From: Parahaliea aestuarii
Lineage (GTDB): Bacteria; Pseudomonadota; Gammaproteobacteria; Pseudomonadales; Halieaceae
Direction of reading: 5' to 3'
DNA: 64,000 nucleotides
NCBI RefSeq assembly: GCF_008064635.1
Contig: NZ_VRYZ01000007.1
Location: 124,001-188,000, forward strand
Shown here one piece after another: positions 49,526-57,642 of the stretch (its first letter is position 1; each line of letters begins with the position of its first letter). A model generated the notes under the pieces. It worked only from the letters and a program-made list of their open reading frames with translations. It was not told the DNA's origin and ran no database searches. The position numbers and the translations under genes are program-made.

Positions 49526-50431
49526 TTACTTGCTGGCCTGGCTGCGATCACGCAGATGGATTTTTGACGCCTGGCTGGGTAAATGCCCCATGAAATTCAA
49601 AGGCCGATCAGAAACCAGCTGGTCGTGGCCCCGCAACTGGCGATATTGGGATCGAAACTGATCGAGTCGCCGGCGCCGCGGTTCATCGCTGCTGTTGGTC
49701 GTGGTGCCACCGTGCAACTGATGAAAACTACCCTCTCCAACCAGTTGCACCAGGGTACTGCCCTCACTCTCCACGGCCCGCTTGTACAGGTCGATGTTCA
49801 CGAAACCGCCGCCGGGAAGATCGAAACGTTCGTCCACCCCCCCAAGGCTCTCATAAAGGTGCCTGTGCAGAAACAGGCAGTTGGATTCAAACATGCGATT
49901 GAACCAGGTCACCCGGTCAGACCCGAGACCCAGGGGCGTTCCCACTTCAAACAGACGATACCCTTCTCCCGGCCATCCGATACGCTCCAGTAAAGCATCC
50001 TCACGTGCTTTGTCGTAGCCCTGCTGGATAGTCTCCGGCTGCTCGCCGGGACCCAGATAGAAGTAGCGGGTGGCTACGACAGGCTGCTCAAAGGCACTAA
50101 AGGCGCGCAGAGCCCACTGAAAAGCACCGGGTGTCAGCATGTGGGCACCGTCTATCATGATGCACAGAATGTCCCCCCTTGCCCGGCTAGCAGCGAGATT
50201 GAGCGCAGCGCAAGGGGAGGCACTCGCTTTATCGATGCGCAGCAGGTCAAGTGACATTCCCGAATAGTCGCTGCTATCCAGTGAAAGTGGCTGGGGAGAA
50301 CCGTTGTCCACGACAATGACTTCGTAATCCAGTGACCTGGCATCCAACTGGTAGTTGGGCGCCAGTGACTGCAGGCTTCGGGGCACTTCCCGCTGCATAT
50401 CGTAGGCAATGAGGACAACGCTGAGTTTCAT
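49526..50431 (-). CDS. Family 2-type glycosyltransferase (paralogue A)
   Basis: 301 residues with a GT-A N-terminus: KLSVVLIAYDMQREVPRSLQ, then YEVIVVDNGS. Where a DxD motif is expected it reads IMIDGAHMLTPG (91-102). Later FDLPGGGFVNIDLYKRAVE and GEGSFHQLHGGTTT are nearly the same as in the second glycosyltransferase of this cluster (start 54246), so the two are paralogues of one unusual subfamily. Located between the sulfatase and the dioxygenase. Sugar donor and acceptor unknown. Confidence 0.83.
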   Translation of the reverse strand: MKLSVVLIAYDMQREVPRSLQSLAPNYQLDARSLDYEVIVVDNGSPQPLSLDSSDYSGMSLDLLRIDKASASPCAALNLAASRARGDILCIMIDGAHMLTPGAFQWALRAFSAFEQPVVATRYFYLGPGEQPETIQQGYDKAREDALLERIGWPGEGYRLFEVGTPLGLGSDRVTWFNRMFESNCLFLHRHLYESLGGVDERFDLPGGGFVNIDLYKRAVESEGSTLVQLVGEGSFHQLHGGTTTNSSDEPRRRRLDQFRSQYRQLRGHDQLVSDRPLNFMGHLPSQASKIHLRDRSQASK

Positions 50432-50455
50432 ACTGAAAATCCAGATATGGCGTAC

Positions 50456-52333
50456 TTATTGAGAGCGGGGGCACAGAGTGCCGTCGATGGATTGTACGCC
50501 GTTGCGCAAATCCGGGCTCGCCTTGTCCCTGCTGACAAGGCGCTCATTGAGTACAACCGGCATACCCAGTTCGCCACTAAACACCTGTTCCTGTTCCGCA
50601 CTCTGACCCAGGTAGGTAGGGTTACTGTATGCAACGTCTGGCGCCAGCGCCAGCGGCTCCTTCGTCCGGCTTGAGGCGACAGGCTCTCCATCGTAGAACA
50701 TATCCAGCAATCCCCGCCGGAAAGACGGGGCAATACTGGCGCGCGTCATAGAATGACTGATGACAATTTCGGTACAGATACCCGGCGCCGGCTCTGGTGC
50801 TTGCAGTGACATGCCCAGTAGCGACAAATGCAGCTTTCCCCCGCTGCGGCGTAAGGTCCAGAATTCCTTCTGTTCCGCCAGCACCTCCTCGGGCGCAGAG
50901 GCAGCTGCCGGTGTCAGTGCCAGTGCCATACTCCATCCCTCGCTACCAGGGCTGCGCTGGAAGTCATTTCCTCTCAACAGCAGGCCCTTACCTGCTTGCT
51001 CCGCCACGACATCCACCTTGCGCAACCCCGTGCGCCAGTTGCGGTAATCACTGCGCATTTGCCGTACCAGGGCCGGCTTTTCGCTGACCTCTACAGCGCG
51101 CTCCACTCCAGGTTCAGACAGATCAAACAAAAAGAGGCTGTTGTCAATGGACTTGGTAAGCCGCCAGTTTCCGCCGGCATCCAGCGCACTCCAGCTATTG
51201 AGAAAGTAGTTCGACGACTCCCAGAACAGCGGCCTGTCCACTACAGGCATGCCACGAGCCGTGTCCAGCAGGTCATTCCTTCCTTTCGCAGAAGAGTCAC
51301 CGCCAGCCAACTGCACCAGGGTGCCGATGTAGTCCTTGTAGGAAACAATGCCGTCAACTTCCCTGCCGGCAGGCAAGTGACCGGGCCAGCGCATCATCAT
51401 CGGCGTCCGCAAACCCCCTTCGAGAAACTGGGCCTTGGTACCGCTAAAGGGCAGGTTGCTGGGGTACTGTCGGGCAGTTCCACCGTTGTCACTGGCGATG
51501 ATGACAAGGGTATTCTCAGCGAGGTTGCGAGCATCCAGCGCCTCGATCACCTTCCCGACCAATGCATCGGTCTGCTCCACCAGGGCAAGGTAGCGGCCGC
51601 GGGGTGTATCTGGATGCCGCAAAGCGAAGTCTCCCATCGGCTCAAGCGGCGTGTGCGGGCCGTAGGTCCAATAACTGAGAAACCAGGGCCGACCATCATT
51701 CTTGCGCGCCTTGATAAAATCCAGCACACGCTGGCTCAGTATCTCTGAAAGATGCCCTTTGTACTGTAAAGGGTGGTTGTTGCCCTCCTGCAACCAGGGA
51801 TCGCGATAAGTGGGCCGCCCCTCACGGAGTTCGCCGTCGGGGTGTGGACCGCGCAGCAGAAACTGATCCAGAAAGCCGAAGAAGGTATCGTAGCCCTGAG
51901 CCAGAGGCCAGGCTGGCAACGCGGTGGATCCGGCGTGCCATTTACCGATGTGGTGGGTAGTGTAGCCAAGTTCCCGCAGGCGTTCGGGCAGGGTTTCCAC
52001 CTCCGTTGGAATACCGGCGCCATTGGGGCGAAAACCGAGAGCAGCGGGATCGAGCCCGGTCAGTATGCCGACCCGTGTCGCAGTACAGGTACTGTCGGTG
52101 TAGTGTCGATTGAAGCGCACCCCGGCTGCGGCAATCCGGTCAATATTGGGTGTAAGGCCGGTACTGCCGCCAAAGGCACCGACATCGTTGAGACCGAGAT
52201 CATCCAGCAGGATGAACAGCACATTGGGCGACTGCGCCACTTCCCCGCCGGTTGTCTCTGACGGGCCACAGGCAACCAGCAGAAGGGCCAACAGAACCAC
52301 CACGATTTTCCTGACAAAGGCGAGGGTACTCAT
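50456..52333 (-). CDS. Lipoprotein sulfatase (family S1)
   Basis: Arylsulfatase-type hydrolase that removes sulfate esters, 625 residues. Lipobox LLVAC (Cys22) predicts membrane anchoring. The N-terminal core has the metal Asp pair in LLDDLG, the formylglycine motif CTATR (Cys83; CxAxR instead of the commoner CxPxR), HIGKWH and ASDNGGT. About 150 C-terminal residues (from about 455) look like a beta-sandwich of the concanavalin/LamG sort. It lies inside a cluster with three sulfotransferases, so it may trim or recycle sulfate on the same glycan, or attack sulfated algal glycans. Formylglycine formation needs a maturase outside this window. Confidence 0.88.
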   Translation of the reverse strand: MSTLAFVRKIVVVLLALLLVACGPSETTGGEVAQSPNVLFILLDDLGLNDVGAFGGSTGLTPNIDRIAAAGVRFNRHYTDSTCTATRVGILTGLDPAALGFRPNGAGIPTEVETLPERLRELGYTTHHIGKWHAGSTALPAWPLAQGYDTFFGFLDQFLLRGPHPDGELREGRPTYRDPWLQEGNNHPLQYKGHLSEILSQRVLDFIKARKNDGRPWFLSYWTYGPHTPLEPMGDFALRHPDTPRGRYLALVEQTDALVGKVIEALDARNLAENTLVIIASDNGGTARQYPSNLPFSGTKAQFLEGGLRTPMMMRWPGHLPAGREVDGIVSYKDYIGTLVQLAGGDSSAKGRNDLLDTARGMPVVDRPLFWESSNYFLNSWSALDAGGNWRLTKSIDNSLFLFDLSEPGVERAVEVSEKPALVRQMRSDYRNWRTGLRKVDVVAEQAGKGLLLRGNDFQRSPGSEGWSMALALTPAAASAPEEVLAEQKEFWTLRRSGGKLHLSLLGMSLQAPEPAPGICTEIVISHSMTRASIAPSFRRGLLDMFYDGEPVASSRTKEPLALAPDVAYSNPTYLGQSAEQEQVFSGELGMPVVLNERLVSRDKASPDLRNGVQSIDGTLCPRSQ

Positions 52334-52357
52334 CTTACCGGGTGATTCCGGGTGCTC

Positions 52358-53143
52358 CTACTGCCCGCCGGCCTGCTTGCCCTGGCCACCCTTGTTTTTG
52401 CCCGAGGTGAGCTCCTTGAAGCGCTTGGCCTGGCGCCGCGCTTCCAGGAAATGCGAGGCGTGGACATAGGTTTGCCGCAGCTTCTGGATATTGTGCTCGT
52501 CACCGGAAAACAGCAGGTTGAGCAAAGGCAGATCCGGCCGCTCACCCCCGGGTTTGCGCAACACACCCAGGCCGAAGCCGTGGTTGAACTTGAAGGTCTC
52601 GGGGTGGGAGCCTTCCAACTCCTCAAAAAACTTCCAGGCGCCAAAATCCTTGATCCGTGCCATGACATCGTGAAACAGCACGATACCGCCCGGCTTGACC
52701 TTCGGGTACCAGGACTCGAAATCTTCCTTCACCGCCTCGTAAGTATGCAGGCCGTCGATATGCAGCAGATCGATACTGTCTTCCTCGAAATGCCGCAGCG
52801 CCTCGTGGAAGAACATTTTCATCAGGTAGGTAATACCGCGGTAGTGCTCGCGGGCATGCTGCTGCACATCCTTGAAGATGGAGTCGTCATAGGCGTCGGT
52901 GTGCTCGTCGCCTTCCCAGCAGTCGATGGCGTAGGCGACGCCATCGATATCGTTCTCCACCATGGCCTGGCAGAACGTGAAGAAAGACAGGCCATTGTAC
53001 ACCCCCAGTTCCACCACGGTTTTTGGCCGAATGGCTTCTACCAGGTCATAGGCAAATGGCAGATGGTCCACCCAGGTGCTGAATACCATGCGCTTGGGTT
53101 CAAAGCGCTGCAAAGAGGGAGGGAAATACAGTAAATCGCTCAT
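52358..53143 (-). CDS. SAM-dependent methyltransferase (Methyltransf_24-like)
   Basis: 261 residues. SAM site TVVELGVYNGLSFFTF with AYAIDCWEGDEHTDAY at strand 2; SIDLLHIDGLHTYEAV and KPGGIVLFHDV resemble the metal-dependent sugar or macrocin O-methyltransferases and cephalosporin-hydroxylase-like proteins (the HIDG..Y and HD pairs may bind metal). The last 20 residues are Lys/Gln/Gly rich. It lies between the sulfatase and the second GT2 paralogue. It probably O-methylates a sugar; substrate not known. Confidence 0.84.
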   Translation of the reverse strand: MSDLLYFPPSLQRFEPKRMVFSTWVDHLPFAYDLVEAIRPKTVVELGVYNGLSFFTFCQAMVENDIDGVAYAIDCWEGDEHTDAYDDSIFKDVQQHAREHYRGITYLMKMFFHEALRHFEEDSIDLLHIDGLHTYEAVKEDFESWYPKVKPGGIVLFHDVMARIKDFGAWKFFEELEGSHPETFKFNHGFGLGVLRKPGGERPDLPLLNLLFSGDEHNIQKLRQTYVHASHFLEARRQAKRFKELTSGKNKGGQGKQAGGQ

Positions 53144-53223
53144 ATTGGCTTCAATTGCAGGGGTTGAAAATCAGGACGACGAGATCACCGCGGCCAACAA
53201 ACCGGCCCGGCACTGTCGCCAGC

Positions 53224-54246
53224 CTATGCGTCAGCCACTCTCACCAGCGGTGGAGCGGGCACTTTTTCCGGAACCAGCGCTCGCAAACAATCCACACGGG
53301 CTATGGACTCCTGCAGGAAAGGCATGGCGTTGGCAGAGATTTCACCCAGAAACAGGGGTTGGGTTTGCGGACTGACAAATTCTGCACCCCGTATTTCACG
53401 GTACTGGGCCCTGGCTGCCTCGATATAGGCGTTACGCGCCTCCGTCGCCTGCCCGCCAGTGGTTACACCGCCGTGGAACTGGTGGAAGGTGCCCTCGCCA
53501 ATGCAGATAACATGCTTGATACCCGGCAGCTCACAGGCACGCTTGTAGAAATCGAGATTGATCAGGCCGCCGCCGCTGAGGTCGAACTGTTCGTCAAAAC
53601 CCTGCAGTTCCTGCCACAAATTACGGGGCAGGCTGATACAGTTGCTTTCGCTGTTGGGCAAAAAAAATCCTGGAGCACAGGAGCCGCTAAAGCAACTGAT
53701 ATCGAACAGGCGGTAGCCGTCCAGCGGCCAGTCGATAGAAGCCAGCAGGCGCGCCTCTTCGGCGCTGCAATAGCCGCTGTTGACTGCGAGTTGCTGAAGT
53801 TCAGCGCCCAGGTGGTAGCCGGGCACGGAAACCACCGCCCGCGGCGACAACTGGTGGCCGAGCAGCATGTTGCGAACGACACCCGGGGTCAGCATCCGCG
53901 CGCCGTCAATCATGACGCAGATATGCTGCCCACGCGCCTGCCGGGCGCCAAAGTTGATGGCCGCGGCCGGGCTGGCTTCGGCGTCGACGCGGTAGTGATA
54001 CTGGAAATTGGCAGGCAAACTATTGATGAATGCCTTTGCCATGGGGCGCGGCGACTCATTCTCAACCACAATGACTTCGTAGTCCTCGGCATGTACGCCC
54101 TGCTGATAGTCGAGGAACAGCGAGCGCACCGTCTTTTCGGCCTGCTCCGCCATATCGTAGACAATCACGACGATACTGATCACCGGTGGAGCGGGGGCAA
54201 GGGCATCACCACCCAGATCAGCCCGTTGCAGCAGCTTCCTCAACAT
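53224..54246 (-). CDS. Family 2-type glycosyltransferase (paralogue B)
   Basis: 340 residues. GT-A start ISIVVIVYDMAEQAEKTVR and YEVIVVENES; the position of DxD reads VMIDGARMLTPG (111-122); FDLSGGGLINLDFYKRA and GEGTFHQFHGGVTT match paralogue A. The shared Y-D-M after the first strand, MIDGA and FHQ.HGG motifs set the pair apart from ordinary GT2 enzymes. It overlaps the sulfotransferase gene upstream by 7 bases, so glycosyl transfer and sulfation are translationally coupled here. Confidence 0.83.
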   Translation of the reverse strand: MLRKLLQRADLGGDALAPAPPVISIVVIVYDMAEQAEKTVRSLFLDYQQGVHAEDYEVIVVENESPRPMAKAFINSLPANFQYHYRVDAEASPAAAINFGARQARGQHICVMIDGARMLTPGVVRNMLLGHQLSPRAVVSVPGYHLGAELQQLAVNSGYCSAEEARLLASIDWPLDGYRLFDISCFSGSCAPGFFLPNSESNCISLPRNLWQELQGFDEQFDLSGGGLINLDFYKRACELPGIKHVICIGEGTFHQFHGGVTTGGQATEARNAYIEAARAQYREIRGAEFVSPQTQPLFLGEISANAMPFLQESIARVDCLRALVPEKVPAPPLVRVADA

Positions 54247-54998
54247 CCGCTCAACCCCCTTCTACTCACCCGCTGCAGTTGCCAATACAGCCACCGCACC
54301 CGCCAGGGCAGGCCTGCGGTATGTACCTCGGAAAACTGTTTCAGTGATTCCTCATAAAAGTCCGACGCTTTCGGCTGGTCCGGCAGACGCAGCCACTTCG
54401 CGAGTTCAGTCGCCTCCTGCTGGAAAATCTCAGGATCGCGATCAAAACAGAGAACCGGAAAGCGGTGCTGGCGATACTGGAACAACAGTGCGCGATTGTA
54501 GTGATACCACAATGCCAACGCTTTCTGCCGCGGCATTTCGCTGCGGTGGTGCAGCGAGCGCGCCACCGCCTCGGGGTGCCGAAAAATGCCGACCATTTCG
54601 ATGTGGGGGAAAATCGTCTTCCAGCCCTCGAACAGCAACAGCGCCCGCGGATCCTTGAAGCCCAGAATCCCGGCGCCGGCGTGCTCCGCCAGCAATGACC
54701 GGGCTGACGCCTGATGTTCGGGCCCCCAGACCGGATGCGCTGGAGGACTGTCCCAGCTACCGCCATTGTCCTGCAGAATCGTGTCATGCAGGTCGACAAA
54801 AGCCTGGTTCTCGCGATTGCCCTTGCGATTGTAGGGGTTCCAGGTATGGCACTCGCCGAGGAACAGGCCCGCGCCCTGCAGCGAACCGGTCAGGCAGCTG
54901 GTGCCGCTGCGGTGCATGCCGAGTATGGCAACCAGTCGTGCAGGGCCTGCGTCTGCTGCCTGGCCGGCTTCGGGCATCGTCCGCACGGCCTGATTCAT
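54240..54998 (-). CDS. PAPS-dependent sulfotransferase
   Basis: 252 residues. The 5'-phosphosulfate loop is LGMHRSGTSCL (27-34 core) and the 3'-phosphate segment is GIFRHPEAVARSLHHR. These put it in the bacterial sulfotransferase family that moves sulfate from PAPS to hydroxyls of glycans or lipids. GFKDPRALLLFEGW is also typical. It precedes and overlaps the GT2 paralogue B gene. Cytoplasmic; acceptor unknown. Confidence 0.87.
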   Translation of the reverse strand: MNQAVRTMPEAGQAADAGPARLVAILGMHRSGTSCLTGSLQGAGLFLGECHTWNPYNRKGNRENQAFVDLHDTILQDNGGSWDSPPAHPVWGPEHQASARSLLAEHAGAGILGFKDPRALLLFEGWKTIFPHIEMVGIFRHPEAVARSLHHRSEMPRQKALALWYHYNRALLFQYRQHRFPVLCFDRDPEIFQQEATELAKWLRLPDQPKASDFYEESLKQFSEVHTAGLPWRVRWLYWQLQRVSRRGLSGC

Positions 54999-55129
54999 AA
55001 GGCGGATTGCTGGATTGGGGGAAAGTGGGCTGGCATCGTAATTATTCTGGGGTACCTATCGATTTATAGCGCACAACATTGCCAATAAAATGCTATGCCT
55101 CGGCAGTATATACCATGGCTGACTGCGGA

Positions 55130-56437
55130 TTAAACGGCTGATTCAAGCGTGCCCGCCCGGCGCCAGGGCGCCACCCACAACAGCATCAGCATACCCGGCA
55201 CAGCCAGCACAGCGCAAAGCAGGAAGAAGCTTACCCAGCCGGTCTCCTCGACGATGGCGCCGGTGCTGGCATTGGCGAAGGTGCGCGGTAACGCCGCGAG
55301 AGCGGTGAACAGGGCGAACTGGGTCGCGGCAAAGGCCCGGCTCGCCTCCCTTGCGATAAATGCAGTGAAGGCCGCCGTGCCCAGCCCCACGCCCAGGTAT
55401 TCAAAGGCGATCACCAGCGCCAGCAGCCAGAGATGGGCCTCGCTGGCGGCCAGCACGGCAAAGCCCAGGATACTGACAAGTTGAACCACGCCGAACAGCC
55501 ACAGGCTGCGATTGATGCCGACGCGGATCATCACCACCCCGCCCAGCAGGCCGCCAAAGATGGCCGGCCACAGGGCGGCGTGCTTGGCGACAAGGCCGAT
55601 TTCGGTCTTGGTAAAGCCCATGTCCAGGTAAAAGGGGGTGGCCAGCGCTGTGGCCATGTTGTCCCCCAGTTTGTAGAGGAACATAAAGGCCAGCACCGCC
55701 AGCAGGGGCTGCCACCCCTTGCGCTGGAGGTACTCCACGAAGGGGGCCACCACCGTTGCGCGCAGCCCGCCGCCCAGCGGCACTTCCGAGTCCGGCTCAC
55801 GCACCACCAGCGTCATGGCAATGCCCACCAGCATGAAGGCGCCGGTGATCCAGAACACACTGTCCCAGGGCATCAGGTCGGCGAGAATCAGCGACAGCGA
55901 ACCCGGCACAAGGCTCGATATCCGGTAGGCCTGCACATGGATGGAGTTGCCCAGGCCCAGCTCGGCATCGGGCAGAATCTCGCGGCGGAAAGCGTCCAGC
56001 ACCACATCCTGGCTGGCGCTGAAAAAGGCGACGGCAAAGGCCACCCAGGCAATCACCAGCGTTGCCGACTGCGGCTGGAACAGACCCAGCCCGCCGATCG
56101 AGAACAGCAGCGCAAGCTGGGTGAACAACATCCAGCCCCGACGCCGCCCCAGCCGCCCCAGCAGGGGTGGCCGGTAGCGATCCATAAAGGGCGCCCACAG
56201 GAATTTCCAGGTGTAGGGAATGCCGACCAGGGAAAACAGGCCGATTTCCGTCAGCGATACGCCCTCATCCCGCAGCCAGGCCGGCACCAGTTGGTAGAGA
56301 ACATACAGCGGCATGCCAGAGGCGAGGCCGATGAATACACAGGCGAGCATGCGACGATTGAAGATGGCGGCACGCCAGTCAACGCGGTTGCTAACGCTCG
56401 CGTCGGGTATTTCCTTCCTCCCGAGCTCAGCTCTCAT
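55130..56437 (-). CDS. AmpG-like MFS permease
   Basis: 435 residues, about 12 membrane segments, of the PAT/AmpG subgroup of the major facilitator superfamily: GLASGMPLYVLYQLVPAWLRDEG, WAPFMDRYRPP and ASQDVVLDAFRREIL are close to AmpG, which imports anhydro-muropeptides for recycling. In E. coli AmpG the segment reads SSQDIVFDAW-like, so the match is good. Its place inside the sulfation cluster may be accidental, or it may import a glycan fragment. No beta-lactamase gene is nearby. Confidence 0.85.
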   Translation of the reverse strand: MRAELGRKEIPDASVSNRVDWRAAIFNRRMLACVFIGLASGMPLYVLYQLVPAWLRDEGVSLTEIGLFSLVGIPYTWKFLWAPFMDRYRPPLLGRLGRRRGWMLFTQLALLFSIGGLGLFQPQSATLVIAWVAFAVAFFSASQDVVLDAFRREILPDAELGLGNSIHVQAYRISSLVPGSLSLILADLMPWDSVFWITGAFMLVGIAMTLVVREPDSEVPLGGGLRATVVAPFVEYLQRKGWQPLLAVLAFMFLYKLGDNMATALATPFYLDMGFTKTEIGLVAKHAALWPAIFGGLLGGVVMIRVGINRSLWLFGVVQLVSILGFAVLAASEAHLWLLALVIAFEYLGVGLGTAAFTAFIAREASRAFAATQFALFTALAALPRTFANASTGAIVEETGWVSFFLLCAVLAVPGMLMLLWVAPWRRAGTLESAV

Positions 56438-56473
56438 TCGGCACTAATGCTGCTGTCATCATGTCACCAATAA

Positions 56474-57598
56474 CTATTGATTATTTCTGGAAAGAGCGGC
56501 CAACCGCTCTACAACCCTGCGATCCAGACTATCCCAGATGTTCTGATCGGCGATGAGGTAAAGCACACCGCGCGCAAAAATTGAAGCCAGCTCCTGAAAA
56601 TCCGTCCGCTCAATCTGCTTCATCAGGGCTTCGATAAAGGCCAGGACACTGAGTTTGTTGACAGAAAAGGCCTGGGTATTCTGCGCCATGGCAAAGGGCT
56701 TACTGAATAGCGGTTTACCTTGCAGAAACTGCTTTGATATCTCCCGATTTGCAGCTTCCCAGTTCTGGCAATAGCGGTTGTAAAGGCGGCGGTTTATGTA
56801 CAGCACATCCCGCGGCGGTTCTTCAGGGCACAGGCGCTGGATGCGCTGTACGACCTGGTCGTTCAGTTTTTTGTCGAATCTGGTTACATTGAGGCAGCGC
56901 TTGATATACAACTGGGTAACCCCCAGCGCATCGTTGCGGCTTTCGCCGGCATTGCCACTCAAGGACGGTATGCCCATGAGGTCGCAAAAGTCGGCCAGGA
57001 TGTCCCCACCAATCAGTTGGCCCGATTCGAATGGTCTCAGGATGATATTGTCCGGCCCAAAGGCACTACCCCACTCCGACACCAGCTGGAAATAGTCCTT
57101 CAGGAATATCTGATGGGTTTCATAGAACTCATAGGCGCTGCCACTCCACTGCCTGGTGCCTTTGACATCCTGATTGTAGAAGGAACTGTAAAGCTGATCC
57201 TGTGGCCGCAGGTACATCAGCACCTTGACATCGTAGCCATCCAGGGCCGTGCGGATGTCATCCAGTATGCGCGGAAGGTGGTGGGTCTGGCCAAAAAACA
57301 GCTCAGAGCTAAGAATGACTTTCTCTACTGCGCCCTGGTGGCTGGCCAGTTCATCCTCCAGCGCCTGCCAGGCCGTTCCCCTGGGAAAGGTTCCATACCA
57401 GACATCCGGCATCGGGTGGGGCTGGTATTTTGCAATAAGGTCGCAAACCAGGACGTGGTGGGCATCACCTTCGCGGCACTTGGCCGGGTACAGCACGCCC
57501 TGCTTCAGCAGGCTGCCTGCAGAAGCGCTGAGCGCACTTTGCAGGCTCGATGTACCGGTCTTCGGTGCACCAATATGAAGGTAGACAGTGGGTTTCAA
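56474..57598 (-). CDS. Sulfotransferase-like protein (P-loop)
   Basis: 374 residues. The PAPS loop HIGAPKTGTSSLQ is at 8-20 and the 3'-phosphate region is LMYLRPQDQLYSSFYNQ. This is the PKTGT-type of sulfotransferase common in marine bacterial polysaccharide loci, with a long helical C-terminal part. The start is TTG at 57598. It follows the GT fusion gene by about 45 bases in the same direction and is divergent from nothing, so it is part of the same co-directional run. Acceptor unknown. Confidence 0.84.
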   Translation of the reverse strand: MKPTVYLHIGAPKTGTSSLQSALSASAGSLLKQGVLYPAKCREGDAHHVLVCDLIAKYQPHPMPDVWYGTFPRGTAWQALEDELASHQGAVEKVILSSELFFGQTHHLPRILDDIRTALDGYDVKVLMYLRPQDQLYSSFYNQDVKGTRQWSGSAYEFYETHQIFLKDYFQLVSEWGSAFGPDNIILRPFESGQLIGGDILADFCDLMGIPSLSGNAGESRNDALGVTQLYIKRCLNVTRFDKKLNDQVVQRIQRLCPEEPPRDVLYINRRLYNRYCQNWEAANREISKQFLQGKPLFSKPFAMAQNTQAFSVNKLSVLAFIEALMKQIERTDFQELASIFARGVLYLIADQNIWDSLDRRVVERLAALSRNNQ

Positions 57599-57642
57599 TT
57601 CTCTGCTCTCTGATCAATAGCGTAGGCACCAGGCACTCAAGG

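Noticed and set aside
55130-56437. AmpG-like permease as evidence for a beta-lactamase induction system
   Set aside because: No ampC, ampR or ampD gene is near, and the gene lies within a glycan cluster; only the family assignment is retained.
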